From Shinella daejeonensis (GTDB taxonomy: Bacteria > Pseudomonadota > Alphaproteobacteria > Rhizobiales > Rhizobiaceae), in contig NZ_JAHWXY010000003.1 of the NCBI RefSeq assembly GCF_024281235.1, positions 186,001-250,000 of the forward strand: DNA of 64,000 nucleotides, read 5' to 3'. The notes under the pieces were generated by a model. The model did no database searches. It was given only the letters and a program-made list of their open reading frames with translations, and was not told the DNA's origin. A program made the translations under genes and the position numbers. This document shows, piece after piece, positions 32,415 to 42,000 of this stretch. Each line of letters opens with the position of its first letter. Position 1 is the stretch's first letter.

Positions 32415-33604
32415 CAGCGGTCCACCTCACCGAACACGATGTCGAGGGAGCCCAGGATCGCCGATACGTCGGCGAGCTGGTGCCCGCGACAGATGAAGTC
32501 CATGGCCTGCAAGTGGGCATAGCCCGGCGCGCGGATCTTGCAGCGATAGGGTTTGTTGGTGCCATCGGCCACGAGATAGACGCCGAATTCGCCCTTGGGC
32601 GCCTCCACGGCCGCGTAAACCTCGCCGGCCGGCACGTGGTAACCCTCGGTATAGAGCTTGAAGTGATGGATCAGCGCCTCCATCGAGCGCTTCATGTCGC
32701 CGCGCTTCGGGGGCACCATCTTGCCGTCGAGAGAGGAGACCGGCCCCACCCTGGCGTCGCCAAGAAGGCGGTCGACGCACTGGCGCATGATCTTCGCGGA
32801 TTCGCGCATCTCGATGATGCGGATCAGGTAGCGATCATAACAGTCGCCGTTCTTGCCGATCGGAATATCGAAATCCAGTTCCGAATAGCACTCGTAGGGC
32901 TGCGCGCGACGCAGGTCCCAGGCCGCGCCCGAGCCGCGCACCATGACGCCGGAGAAACCCCAGGCCCAGGCCTCGTCGAGCGTCACGACGCCGATATCGA
33001 CGTTGCGCTGCTTGAAGATGCGGTTGTCGGTCAGCAGGACCTCGATATCGTCGACGGTCTTGAGGAAAGGATCGATCCAGTTGCCGATATCCTCGACGAG
33101 CTGGTGCGGCAGGTCCTGATGCACGCCACCGGGACGGAAATAGGCCGCATGCATGCGTGCGCCACAGGCGCGCTCGTAGAACACCATCAGCTTCTCGCGC
33201 TCCTCGAAGCCCCAGAGCGGCGGCGTCAGCGCGCCGACGTCCATGGCCTGGGTCGTGACGTTGAGCAGATGCGAGAGGATCCGGCCGATCTCCGAATAGA
33301 GAACGCGGATAAGCTGGCCGCGGATGGGAACCTCCGTGCCCGTCAGCTTTTCGACAGCCAGCGCGAAGGCATGTTCCTGATTCATCGGCGCGACATAGTC
33401 GAGGCGGTCGAAATAGGGCACGGCCTGGAGATAGGTCTTCGTCTCGATCAGCTTTTCCGTGCCGCGATGCAAGAGCCCGATATGCGGGTCGACGCGCTCG
33501 ACGATTTCGCCGTCGAGTTCGAGCACGAGGCGCAGCACGCCGTGCGCCGCCGGGTGCTGCGGCCCGAAGTTGATGTTGAAATTGCGAACGTTGTGCTCGT
33601 TCAT
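32414..33604 (-). CDS. nuoD: NADH-quinone oxidoreductase subunit D
   Basis: A 396-aa 49-kDa-type subunit, hydrogenase-large-subunit fold without the nickel cysteines. [20 protein letters not shown] (about residues 13-32) and [12 protein letters not shown] border the quinone-binding site together with NuoB. Start [15 protein letters not shown] matches the family; the frame extends upstream into the nuoC-nuoD gap without support. Its stop overlaps the start of the small secreted protein. Confidence 0.97.
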   Translation of the reverse strand: MNEHNVRNFNINFGPQHPAAHGVLRLVLELDGEIVERVDPHIGLLHRGTEKLIETKTYLQAVPYFDRLDYVAPMNQEHAFALAVEKLTGTEVPIRGQLIRVLYSEIGRILSHLLNVTTQAMDVGALTPPLWGFEEREKLMVFYERACGARMHAAYFRPGGVHQDLPHQLVEDIGNWIDPFLKTVDDIEVLLTDNRIFKQRNVDIGVVTLDEAWAWGFSGVMVRGSGAAWDLRRAQPYECYSELDFDIPIGKNGDCYDRYLIRIIEMRESAKIMRQCVDRLLGDARVGPVSSLDGKMVPPKRGDMKRSMEALIHHFKLYTEGYHVPAGEVYAAVEAPKGEFGVYLVADGTNKPYRCKIRAPGYAHLQAMDFICRGHQLADVSAILGSLDIVFGEVDR

Positions 33605-33654
33605 ACCGCTTGCTCCAGAGGTCGGCGCCCGGATGAGGCCCGCCCGACCCAAAA

Positions 33655-34260
33655 TCAGTTCGTCTTCGCCTTCTCGTCGCCCGGAAGCACGTAGTCCGTG
33701 CCCTCCCACGGCGAGAGGAAGTCGAAGTTGCGGAATTCCTGCTTCAGTTCGACGGGTTCGTAGACCACGCGCTTGACCTCGTCGTCATAGCGCACCTCGA
33801 CGAAACCGGTGGTCGGAAAATCCTTGCGCAGGGGATAGCCCTCGAAACCGTAGTCCGTCAGGATACGGCGCAGGTCCGGATGCCCGGTGAACAGGATGCC
33901 GTACATGTCGTAGGCCTCGCGCTCGAACCAGTCGGCGCCGGGATAGACCCCGAAAATCGACGGCACGGGAACATCCTCGCTCGTCGAAAGCTTCACCCGG
34001 ACCCGGAGATTCAGGCGCGGCGAAAGCAGATGGTAGACGACATCGAAACGCTCCGGGCGGGTCGGCCAGTCGACGCCGCAGACATCGATCAGATTGACGA
34101 AACCGCACTGGACGTCGTCGCGCAGGAAGGTCAGAAGATCGACCACCCGGGCGGCGTCCGTGTGAAGCGTCAGTTCATCGAACGCGAAGGAGGCGGAGAC
34201 AATGAGGCCGCAGGCCGCTTCGCTGATATGGGAGGAAAGCTCCTGAAGGGCTTCGTTCAT
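33655..34260 (-). CDS. nuoC: NADH-quinone oxidoreductase subunit C
   Basis: A 201-aa 30-kDa-type subunit. The signature is [20 protein letters not shown] (about residues 114-133), followed by YPLRKDFP. It bridges NuoD and NuoI in the peripheral arm. NuoC and NuoD are separate here, unlike the fused E. coli protein. It starts 17 bp after the nuoB stop. Confidence 0.97.
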   Translation of the reverse strand: MNEALQELSSHISEAACGLIVSASFAFDELTLHTDAARVVDLLTFLRDDVQCGFVNLIDVCGVDWPTRPERFDVVYHLLSPRLNLRVRVKLSTSEDVPVPSIFGVYPGADWFEREAYDMYGILFTGHPDLRRILTDYGFEGYPLRKDFPTTGFVEVRYDDEVKRVVYEPVELKQEFRNFDFLSPWEGTDYVLPGDEKAKTN

Positions 34261-34277
34261 ATCCTTGGTCCCCTGCC

Positions 34278-34859
34278 CTAGCGTTCGATCGTGCCGGTCC
34301 GGCGGATCTTCTTCTGCAGCAGAAGCACGCCGTAAAGCAGCGCTTCCGCCGTGGGAGGACAGCCCGGCACATAGATGTCGACCGGCACCACGCGGTCACA
34401 GCCGCGCACCACCGAATAGGAATAGTGATAGTAGCCGCCGCCGTTGGCGCAGGACCCCATCGAGATGACGTAGCGCGGCTCCGGCATCTGGTCATAGACC
34501 TTGCGCAAGGCCGGGGCCATCTTGTTCGTCAGCGTTCCCGCCACGATCATCACGTCCGACTGGCGCGGGCTGGCGCGCGGGGCGAAGCCGAAGCGCTCCA
34601 CGTCGTAACGCGGCATGGACACCTGCATCATCTCGACCGCACAGCAGGCAAGACCGAACGTCATCCACATCAGCGAACCGGTGCGCGCCCAGGTGATGAG
34701 CTCGTCCGTGGAGGTGACCAGAAACCCCTTGTCGGCGAGTTCGTCGTTGATCCCGCCGAAGAAGGCGTCATCGCTGCCGGCCGGCTTGCCGGTGCGCGGA
34801 TCGATGATCCCCTTCGGCTGCGGCGCGACGAGCGTCGTGTTGGATCGAGCTACTCCCAT
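34278..34859 (-). CDS. nuoB: NADH-quinone oxidoreductase subunit B
   Basis: A 193-aa subunit that binds the terminal 4Fe-4S cluster N2, with tandem cysteines in [11 protein letters not shown] and further ligands in MGSCANGGG and [15 protein letters not shown]2 reduces quinone. Start [20 protein letters not shown] matches rhizobial NuoB and overlaps the nuoA stop by 10 bases. A seven-codon upstream extension is possible but less likely. Confidence 0.97.
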   Translation of the reverse strand: MGVARSNTTLVAPQPKGIIDPRTGKPAGSDDAFFGGINDELADKGFLVTSTDELITWARTGSLMWMTFGLACCAVEMMQVSMPRYDVERFGFAPRASPRQSDVMIVAGTLTNKMAPALRKVYDQMPEPRYVISMGSCANGGGYYHYSYSVVRGCDRVVPVDIYVPGCPPTAEALLYGVLLLQKKIRRTGTIER

Positions 34860-35215
34860 TCGAGCGCTCCCTTCTTCCATTCATAGATAAAGCCGATGGT
34901 CAGCACGAAAAGGAAGACCATCATGGACCAGAAGCCGAACCAGCCCATATCCCCGAACGAAACCGCCCAGGGGAACAGGAACGCCACTTCGAGGTCGAAG
35001 ATGATGAAGAGGATCGACACCAGATAGAAACGGATGTCGAACTTCATGCGCGCGTCGTCGAACGCGTTGAAGCCGCATTCGTAGGCCGACAGCTTTTCCG
35101 AGTCGGGCGCCTTGTGGGCGACGGCGAACGGCGCGATCAGCAGCGCAAGGCCGATGACCAGCGCGATACCGATGAAGATTGCGATCGGGACATAGGATCC
35201 GAGAAGTTCAAGCAT
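34850..35215 (-). CDS. nuoA: NADH-quinone oxidoreductase subunit A
   Basis: A 121-aa subunit with three membrane helices. The conserved loop [22 protein letters not shown] (Cys and acidic residues near residues 45-66) lies at the quinone chamber, and a conserved acidic residue is in [11 protein letters not shown]. It is the first gene of the nuo operon; the regulatory region should lie in 35216-35681. Confidence 0.97.
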   Translation of the reverse strand: MLELLGSYVPIAIFIGIALVIGLALLIAPFAVAHKAPDSEKLSAYECGFNAFDDARMKFDIRFYLVSILFIIFDLEVAFLFPWAVSFGDMGWFGFWSMMVFLFVLTIGFIYEWKKGALEWE

Positions 35216-35681
35216 TGGCGTCCATCCTGCTCGCGGTGGGTACGGTCGAAACACCGATGGTCGATAAGCCCGCAAGCCGAAAAAAGTATGTTGCAACGCC
35301 CGAGTGGTTAGCGCAGTGAGCGCCGCTGTGCAAGACTTAGTCCGGCTTTCGCCGCAATCACCAGACTGTTTGCACAATTCGGCCAAATTCCGGAAGAACA
35401 GGCCATTTGAGCCGTAAAATCGCGATACTGCGGCAGAAAACGTATCTCCGTCCGCCTCCCTGCCATGCGCAAACGCCGGCCCCATCCGGCGGGCATAGCA
35501 GACATACCGTTTCAGCATAGGTCGCCGGCCAGAATGCGGCCCTTCACAGCCCGAACACCGGACGCCGCCCCTTCCCTTGCCTCCTTCACCGGGAATCGGC
35601 AGAGCCTGCGGGAGGGGCGCATTTCTTTCGGAATTACAGGCAGATGCCTTCAAGCATACGGATATGGGGCAAACATTGAAA
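35216..35681. other. Upstream region of the nuo operon
   Basis: No gene is seen in these 466 bp. The nuo promoter should be here on the minus strand, but only weak candidates are visible (for example TTGCAC with CTAACC, 16 bp apart, around 35310-35335). Read-through from the tRNA-Asp promoter is also possible, since no clear terminator follows the tRNA genes. Confidence 0.4.
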
Positions 35682-35758
35682 TGGCGCGAGTGACGGGGCT
35701 CGAACCCGCGACCTCCGGCGTGACAGGCCGGCACTCTAACCGACTGAGCTACACCCGC
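35682..35758 (-). tRNA. tRNA-Asp (GTC), copy 1
   Basis: A 77-nt tRNA. The acceptor GCGGGTG pairs with CACTCGC, the discriminator is G and the CCA end is encoded. The D arm is GCTCAGTCGGTTAGAG, the anticodon loop CTGTCAC gives GTC (aspartate), and the T arm is CGGGTTCGAGCCCCG. It is identical to the copy 122 bp upstream in transcription order. Confidence 0.97.
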
Positions 35759-35803
35759 GCATTGCGCCCCGTGGGGCTGGACGTCGTCGCCGGCGTTTCG
35801 AGA

Positions 35804-35880
35804 TGGCGCGAGTGACGGGGCTCGAACCCGCGACCTCCGGCGTGACAGGCCGGCACTCTAACCGACTGAGCTACACCCGC
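35804..35880 (-). tRNA. tRNA-Asp (GTC), copy 2
   Basis: Identical to copy 1 over all 77 nt, with encoded CCA and anticodon GTC. Only 45 bp separate the two genes and no promoter is visible between them, so they are probably cotranscribed. Confidence 0.97.
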
Positions 35881-35944
35881 ACTCTCGAAAACGTCCGGAC
35901 GCCGAAGCATCCGTCTCGGGTGGCCGAACCGCCCGATGAGCGGC

Positions 35945-35973
35945 TAACTACGGGGTTCGCGATTGGGTGTCAA
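35945..35973 (-). promoter_or_regulatory. Promoter of the tRNA-Asp pair
   Basis: On the minus strand TTGACA (35968-35973) and TAGTTA (35945-35950) are separated by exactly 17 bp. The expected start is near 35938, giving a leader of about 58 nt before the first tRNA-Asp. Confidence 0.75.
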
Positions 35974-36075
35974 GCAGGTTTCAAGACAAATCCGTGAAGG
36001 CGTTCGAAATGTTTCCCGGTCCCGCCTATCTCCACGCCAACACTCGAAAATGCCAAAATATTTTACATTTGCCTC

Positions 36076-36104
36076 TTGCGGTTTCAATCGGTTCCGCATA
36101 GATC
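36076..36104 (+). promoter_or_regulatory. Probable promoter of tRNA-Val
   Basis: TTGCGG (36076-36081) and TAGATC (36099-36104) are 17 bp apart, with the expected start about 10 nt before the tRNA. Confidence 0.5.
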
Positions 36105-36122
36105 ACGGCCACCAAGTCGAGC

Positions 36123-36198
36123 GGGCGATTAGCTCAGTTGGTAGAGCGCCTCGTTTACACCGAGGATGTCGGCGGTTCGAGTCCGTCATCGCCCACCA
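36123..36198 (+). tRNA. tRNA-Val (TAC)
   Basis: A 76-nt tRNA. The acceptor GGGCGAT pairs with ATCGCCC, the discriminator is A and CCA is encoded. The anticodon stem-loop CTCGTTTACACCGAG has anticodon TAC (valine), and the T arm is GGCGGTTCGAGTCCGTC. Confidence 0.97.
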
Positions 36199-36289
36199 TT
36201 CCCCCCGAAATCGATATACGGTTCCTCCGCCCCGCGTCGTTATGCCGACAGGTGTCCATCCGGCGTCGCAAGGCGATCCGTTCGGATCG

Positions 36290-36610
36290 TCATCGTCGCC
36301 TGGCGACGAAGAACAGGATGACCATCAGCAACAGGGCGGTGGGCCAGAAATCGGTCATCTGGTCGAAATTCCAGTCCCACATGCGGTAGCCGTCGAGATG
36401 CGGCGGCGCCATGTGGACGGACACCTCGTAATCACGCTTCTCCCGGCCGTGAAAATGCCCCATGGCGAAGGCGAGGCCGATGATCGCCGCCACGCGCCAG
36501 CGATAGAGCGGCCGGGCGATCAGCATGACAACACCGGCCATCACCAGCCCCTCCACCATATGGCCAAGCCAGTCGAAGTGGTCCTGAATATACATCCAGT
36601 CGATCGTCAT
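36290..36610 (-). CDS. Small membrane protein of unknown function
   Basis: A 106-aa protein with probable helices at about residues 17-32, 39-52 and 90-103. A histidine-rich polar loop (MGHFHGREKRDYEV, then HMAPPHLDGYRMWDWNFDQM) separates the second and third. The ribosome binding site is very good (GGGGAGGAT before ATG). The His and Trp-rich loop might bind a metal, but this is only a guess. I do not recognise a family. It diverges from the 35-aa ORF at 36727. Confidence 0.7.
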   Translation of the reverse strand: MTIDWMYIQDHFDWLGHMVEGLVMAGVVMLIARPLYRWRVAAIIGLAFAMGHFHGREKRDYEVSVHMAPPHLDGYRMWDWNFDQMTDFWPTALLLMVILFFVARRR

Positions 36611-36726
36611 TGCCGGATCCTCCCCGATTCGCGTCGAGCCGATGCAACCCTTCGGGGCGCTTTCACGTTAATCTTTGGAAAATACAACCCTGTCATCCTC
36701 GGTTCTGTCGATAGGAGGGTTCGGAT

Positions 36727-36834
36727 ATGCATGATCGGCTCGCAATCTATGTGTTCACCCGCTTTCTCGCACTGCTGACCGGAATGACGCTGGCGACCAG
36801 CATCCCGCTCATCCTGCTGGCCATGCAGGACTGA
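36727..36834 (+). CDS. 35-aa single-pass membrane microprotein
   Basis: A 35-codon ORF with an excellent ribosome binding site, AGGAGG seven bases before ATG. The protein begins MHDRLAIYVFTRFLALL and continues with a hydrophobic stretch of about 22 residues (LTGMTLATSIPLILLAM), ending in QD. One membrane helix is predicted. It lies between a divergent small membrane protein and the convergent rkpH gene, whose stop is only 19 bp away. The strong ribosome binding site and hydrophobic composition support a real gene. No family or function is recognised. Confidence 0.65.
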   Translation: MHDRLAIYVFTRFLALLTGMTLATSIPLILLAMQD

Positions 36835-36853
36835 CCGCGGACGGCTGCGGGTT

Positions 36854-37645
36854 TCAGCGTGAACGGCGCGAAAGACCGCGCCGTACGTCGAAATAGGCGG
36901 AAACCATCGGCCCGAAATAACCGACGACGCGCAGGGCGACACCGAAGTGGACCTCGCGCCGGCCCCGATCCATGCCGCCAACGATCGCCCGCCCCACCTT
37001 CCCGGCCGGCCATGGCCGCAGCCGGCCCATGAGTTCCGCCGCTTCCGGCGGACGCTGCCGGATTTCGCGTTCATATTGCGGCGTCACCGTATCGGGGGGA
37101 AAACTGATCGAGACCGTCACGCCTCTCGGCGCGGCTTCGGCGCGCAGCGCCGCCGCAAAGCCCCGCAAGGCGAATTTCGAGGCGCAATAGGCGCTGTAGC
37201 CCGGGATTCCGATCAGTCCCGCGCCTGAGGAGACGATGGCGACGCGACCGCTCCCCTTCCCGTACATGGCGGGCAGCACCGCCCGCACGCTGTTTGCGAC
37301 GCCGAGCAGATTGACGGCGATCTGACGCTCGAAATCCACGGCCGGCTGGGCGTCGAACAGCGCGGGCTCGACAATGCCGGCCGAAGCGACCAGCGCCTCC
37401 ACCGGCCCGGCTCGGGCAACGGCGGCGTCGAGGGCGGCGGCAACGCTTGCCGCATCCGTGACGTCCGCCTGGACGGTATGGATCCGTTCGGAGCCGCCGG
37501 CCTCAGCGGCAAGCGATGTCGCAGCGGCGGCAAGGCGCGCACCGTCGCGCGCCAGAAGCGTCACCCGCTCGCCGCGCGAAAGCAGAATGGATGCGATCGC
37601 CAGCCCTATGCCGCTCGACCCGCCGGTGACGAGAACGTGCCGCAT
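36854..37645 (-). CDS. rkpH: Short-chain dehydrogenase RkpH (3-ketosphinganine reductase-like)
   Basis: A 263-aa NAD(P)H-dependent reductase. The nucleotide-binding motif TGGSSGIG is at residues 7-14, and the catalytic Ser and YxxxK are in IVSSGAG and YSAYCASKFAL. The hydrophobic C-terminus (RVVGYFGPMVSAYF) is reminiscent of membrane-associated 3-ketodihydrosphingosine reductases. It is encoded eight bp after rkpG. RkpH belongs to the rkp-1 region known from Sinorhizobium meliloti, required for K-antigen capsular polysaccharide. The probable reaction is reduction of the amino-ketone made by RkpG to an amino-alcohol; this is inference from family and neighbours. Confidence 0.85.
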   Translation of the reverse strand: MRHVLVTGGSSGIGLAIASILLSRGERVTLLARDGARLAAAATSLAAEAGGSERIHTVQADVTDAASVAAALDAAVARAGPVEALVASAGIVEPALFDAQPAVDFERQIAVNLLGVANSVRAVLPAMYGKGSGRVAIVSSGAGLIGIPGYSAYCASKFALRGFAAALRAEAAPRGVTVSISFPPDTVTPQYEREIRQRPPEAAELMGRLRPWPAGKVGRAIVGGMDRGRREVHFGVALRVVGYFGPMVSAYFDVRRGLSRRSR

Positions 37646-37653
37646 GGCTGCGA

Positions 37654-39048
37654 CTACTGGCCGGACAGAAGGCGGGCGATCACTCCCGGATCGACCGAGG
37701 CGATGCCGAAATTCTCCCGCTCGAGCGTCTTGAGGATATCCGCCGTCAGCCGCACCGCCTTGCCGATCTGCTCCTGCGTATGCTCGCTGGTGATGAAAAA
37801 GCGCAGGCGCGCCTGCCCCTCGGGCACGGCCGGGTGAATGATCGGCAGAACATTGACGCCCGCGGCCAGCAGGTCATTCGACAGGCGCACCGCGCGCAGC
37901 GAGTCGCCGACGATGACGGGCACCACCGAATGGCCTTCGCTCAGGCCCGTATCCAGCCCCGCTTCGCGCGCCAGTTCCAGGAACCGGCGGCCGTTGTCGC
38001 GAAGGCGCGTCACCCGTTCCGGTTCGGCGGCGAGAAGGTCGAGGCTGGCCGAAGCCCCCGCGGCCAGCGCCGGCGGCAGGCCGACGCTATAGACGAAACC
38101 GCCGGCCGCCGCCTTGAGCACCGTCGCCAAGGCCTCGCCGCCGGCCACATAACCGCCGCAGCTCGACGTGGTCTTGGACAGCGTTCCCATCCAGATATCG
38201 ACCTCGGTCGGGTCTATGCCGAAATGTTCATGGGTGCCCCGCCCCGTCGCGCCGAGAACGCCGAGCGCATGCGCCTCGTCCACCATCAGCCAGAAGCCGA
38301 AGCGCTTGCGCAACTCGGCCAGCCGCGGCAGATCGGCCACGTCACCGTCCATCGAGTAGATCCCCTCGACGATGACCATCGTACGCCGGAACTTGCCGGA
38401 GAAGCCGGCAAGCAGCTCCTCCAGCTGGGCCATGTCGTTGTGACGGAAGAAACGTCGCGCAGCACCCGACAGCTTGATGCCGGCAAGCGCGCTGTTGTGG
38501 ATCAGCTCGTCGTGAATGACGAGGTCTTCCGGGCCGAGAAGCGTGCTGATGGCGGTCACATTCGTCAGATAGCCGCTGACGAAGACAACGGCCGCCTCCA
38601 CGCCGTAAAAGGCTGCGATTCGCTGCTCCAGTTCCGCATGCACCGGCCGTTCGCCCGCAACGAGGCGGCTTGCCGAGGCGGAAACCCCGTAACGTTCCAG
38701 CGCATCGACCACCTGCGTGTGGACGGCGGGATGCCGGTTGGTGCCGAGATAGTCGTAGGAGGCGAAATTTATCAGCTCGCGGTCGTCGATCCGGGTCACC
38801 GCGCCGGCGGCGATATCGTGGGTGCGATAGAACGGGTTGCCGATGCCGACGGTCTCGCTGGCGATCTGCTGCATGCGGACCTGCTTGTATTCCGGCAGAT
38901 CCTCGAAACGCGGCACGGAACGCTCGGCGGGACCGAGCGACACGCCGTTGCGCAGACCGCCGGGCGCGATGCCCCGCATCTTTTCCAGCAACGCCTCCTT
39001 GCGGCCGCGCGCCATGCGGGCGGCCGAGATTTCATCCCTGTCTGTCAT
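37654..39048 (-). CDS. rkpG: Alpha-oxoamine synthase RkpG (serine palmitoyltransferase/AONS family)
   Basis: A 464-aa PLP enzyme of the alpha-oxoamine synthase family. The PLP lysine is Lys292 in GTLSKTTSSCGGYVAGG, and the Asp/His cofactor motif is VDEAHALGVLGATGRG (residues 256-271). There is an N-terminal extension of about 60 residues before the conserved fold. Family members condense an amino acid with an acyl thioester, losing CO2. Its start overlaps the rkpA stop (ATGA), so its acyl donor is probably the chain on the RkpA carrier domain. In S. meliloti rkpG is part of rkp-1 and needed for capsule. The amino acid substrate is unknown. Confidence 0.88.
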   Translation of the reverse strand: MTDRDEISAARMARGRKEALLEKMRGIAPGGLRNGVSLGPAERSVPRFEDLPEYKQVRMQQIASETVGIGNPFYRTHDIAAGAVTRIDDRELINFASYDYLGTNRHPAVHTQVVDALERYGVSASASRLVAGERPVHAELEQRIAAFYGVEAAVVFVSGYLTNVTAISTLLGPEDLVIHDELIHNSALAGIKLSGAARRFFRHNDMAQLEELLAGFSGKFRRTMVIVEGIYSMDGDVADLPRLAELRKRFGFWLMVDEAHALGVLGATGRGTHEHFGIDPTEVDIWMGTLSKTTSSCGGYVAGGEALATVLKAAAGGFVYSVGLPPALAAGASASLDLLAAEPERVTRLRDNGRRFLELAREAGLDTGLSEGHSVVPVIVGDSLRAVRLSNDLLAAGVNVLPIIHPAVPEGQARLRFFITSEHTQEQIGKAVRLTADILKTLERENFGIASVDPGVIARLLSGQ

Positions 39049-42000
39049 CGTGCCCCGGAGCTTCTGGACGTGGAACCCATATGCTGTTCGGCGAGCGCCT
39101 CGACATCGCCGACATCGTCCTCATCCTGATCCTCGCCGCTCGAACGGGCAACCTTTTCGTAGAGCTTTCGCACGACATGTTCGATGGTCGTCGTCTCCCC
39201 CACGCTCGTCAGGGGAATATCGAATCCGGTCTTTTCCTTGAAACCGAGCCCGAGTTCGACGGCCATCAGACTGTCGAGACCGACATCCTTGAGAATCTTG
39301 TCGCGCGACAGCGTATCGACCGGCACCCGCAGGATCGCCGCCATTTCCGAGGCGACGAGCTGGTAGAGGGCGCTCAGCGCCCCGGCCTCCCCCTTGTCGG
39401 CGACCAGCGCCAGAAGATCGATCGTCTCGCCGCTTCCGCCGCTGCCGGCACTTCCGGCCTGCCGCAGCAGCACCTCGAAGAGCGGCGTGCCGACCACGGC
39501 GAGATTTCGCGCCGCGGCCCAGTCGATCGGCGAGCAGACGAAAACACCGGCCTCCACCGTGCCGGGATCGGCGCGCATATGCGCCTCGACCATGGCAAGC
39601 GCGGTGGCAGCCTTCATCGCGGTATTGCCGATACGGCGGGCGAGCAGTTCGTTGACCTCGTCGTTGCGCGAGAGATAGCCCTTGTCCGAGATCGCGCCGA
39701 ACGCGACGGCGAGCGCCGGCAGTCCCTCCGCGCGGCGGCGGCGGGCAAGTCCCTCCAGATAGCCGTTCGCGGCGACATAATTGCCCTGTCCCGGATTGCC
39801 GACCATCGTCGTCGCCGAGGAAAACAGGATGAAATAGTCGAGCTTGTCGCCGCGCGTCGCCTTGTCGAGGGCGTCCGCACCGCGAGCCTTGACGTCGATG
39901 ACCGCGCGGAACCGTTCTTCCGTCAGGTTCGGCAGCAGGGCATCGTCGAGCACCATCGCCGCATGAAGGACGCCGGCGATCGGGCCTTCGCGGCGCAACG
40001 CCGAAAGCAGGCCATCGAGAGCCCGCGCATCGGTGATATCGCAGGCATGCAGGCTGGACGCGACGCCCGCCTCATTCCAGCGCTTGACGGCGGCAAGCGT
40101 TTCCTCGTCGGCAACGCCGCGGCGGGTCACCAGCGCGATGCGCCTTGCGCCGCGCGCCACGATCCATTCGGCGGCGGCAAGACCGAATCCGCCGATGCCG
40201 CCCACCACGACATGCACCCCCGTCGCCGGGAAGGAGAGCGCTCTTCCCGGCGCACGCTCCACCGCGTCGCGGCCAGGCTTCGGCGGCAGGAGCACGATCT
40301 TGCCGATATGGCCGGCATTCTGCATCAGCCGGAACGCATCGGCGATCTCGCCGTGGTCGAAGGCGCGATAGGGCAGCGCCCGCAATTCGCCCGCCGCGAA
40401 ACGCTCGCCCAGCGCCTCGAAGATCGAGCGGGTGAGTTCCGGCGCATGCAGCGGCAACTGGTCGGCGTCGATGCCGAAATAGCTGACGTTACGGCGAAAC
40501 GGCCTGAGGCCGATCTTGCGGTCGGCATAATAATCCCGCTTGCCGAGTTCCAGGAAACGGCCGAACGGCTTCACCAGTTCGATGCTGCGTTCCATCGCAT
40601 CGGAAAACAGCGAGTTCAGCACCAGGTCCACGCCTGCGCCATCCGTCGCCTCCCGAACATCGGCGACGAAGGAAAGCGAGCGGGAATCGAAGACATGCTC
40701 GACGCCGAGGGCGCGCAGATAGCGCCGCTTCTCGGCGCTGCCGGCCGTCGCGAAGACCTTGAGGCCGAGCGCTGCTGCAATCTGGATCGCCGCAAGCCCG
40801 ACGCCGCCGGCGGCGCCGTGAACGAGGATCGTCTCGCCCCTGCGCGCGCGGCCGAGCTCGACGATGGCGTACCAGGCCGTCAGGAAAGTCACGGGAACGG
40901 TGGCCGCGGCCACCACATCGAGGTCGCCTGGAATCTTGGCGATCCCGGCGCGCCTGACGACCGCATGGGTCGAAAAGGCGGCAGGGCCGATCCCCATCAC
41001 CGCGTCGCCGACCGCAAGGTCCGCCACACCCTTGCCAACGGCCGTGACGCGACCGGAGAATTCCATGCCGATGGTGGCGCCGGCGAAGCCGTCTTCCAGA
41101 GCCTCTTCGGGCAGCAGGCCCATCGCCCACATCACGTCGCGGAAGTTGAGACCGGCGGCGGCCACCTCGACCACGACGTCCTCCGCGCCCGGCAGGGGCA
41201 CGTCCGTCGCCTCCCAGTAGAGGCTGTCGACGCGCGACTGGGTGCGCTGTCGCACCGTCGCAGCGCTGAAATCATCGGTCGAGCCGGTCACCGGATCGAT
41301 CGGGCCACCGGCGACGCGCAGCGCTTCGGCGGCATGGCCGCCGGGCATCACGCGCCACTCGCGCTCCGCCTGCGAGGCGGCAAGAAGGCGCAGCGCCGCG
41401 GGCCAGTCTTCCGGGGCGGCATCGACAAGACGCACATCGACGCCGCTGAATTCGTTGGCAAGCACCCGGGCGAATGTCCATAGCCCCGAGGCGAGCGGAT
41501 CGGCCGCCGGATCTCCGGGCGGCGCGACGGCTGGCGCACCGCCGGGCAGAAGCAGCATGAGGACCGGTTTGCTCTTGCCGTTGCCGCGTCCTTGCAGGAC
41601 ACCGGCAAAACACGCCAGCGCATTGGCCTCGCGGGCAAGCGTCGCAGCCGTATCGGCGGCAGGCGCGGGCAGAGCGTAGACATAGGCCGCCGTCGCGGGA
41701 CCGTCCTGCGCCGCGTCGAGCGCCGCCGCACATTCCGCTTCCGTCCCGTGGAGGGATATTCGCGCGCCGCCACCGGCCAGCGCCGGATTGTCGCCGATCT
41801 GCACGAACGGCGGCGCTTCGACGGCCTTCGCCGCGCCGCCTGCATCGCTCCCGGTCGCCTCGATCAGCAGCAGGGGGCCATGAATGGCGGATATCGTCCG
41901 GATGCTATGGCGCTTGCCGGCGACCGACGACAGGCGCGCGCTCCAGTCCGTCTCGCTCGCCAGCCGTCCGACGTAGAATTCGCCGCCGATCCCGCTGGAG

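Noticed and set aside
35682-36198. tRNA genes as integration site of a genomic island
   Set aside because: No integrase, no repeated 3' tRNA fragment and only housekeeping or rkp genes nearby. The duplicated tRNA-Asp is a normal tandem pair.
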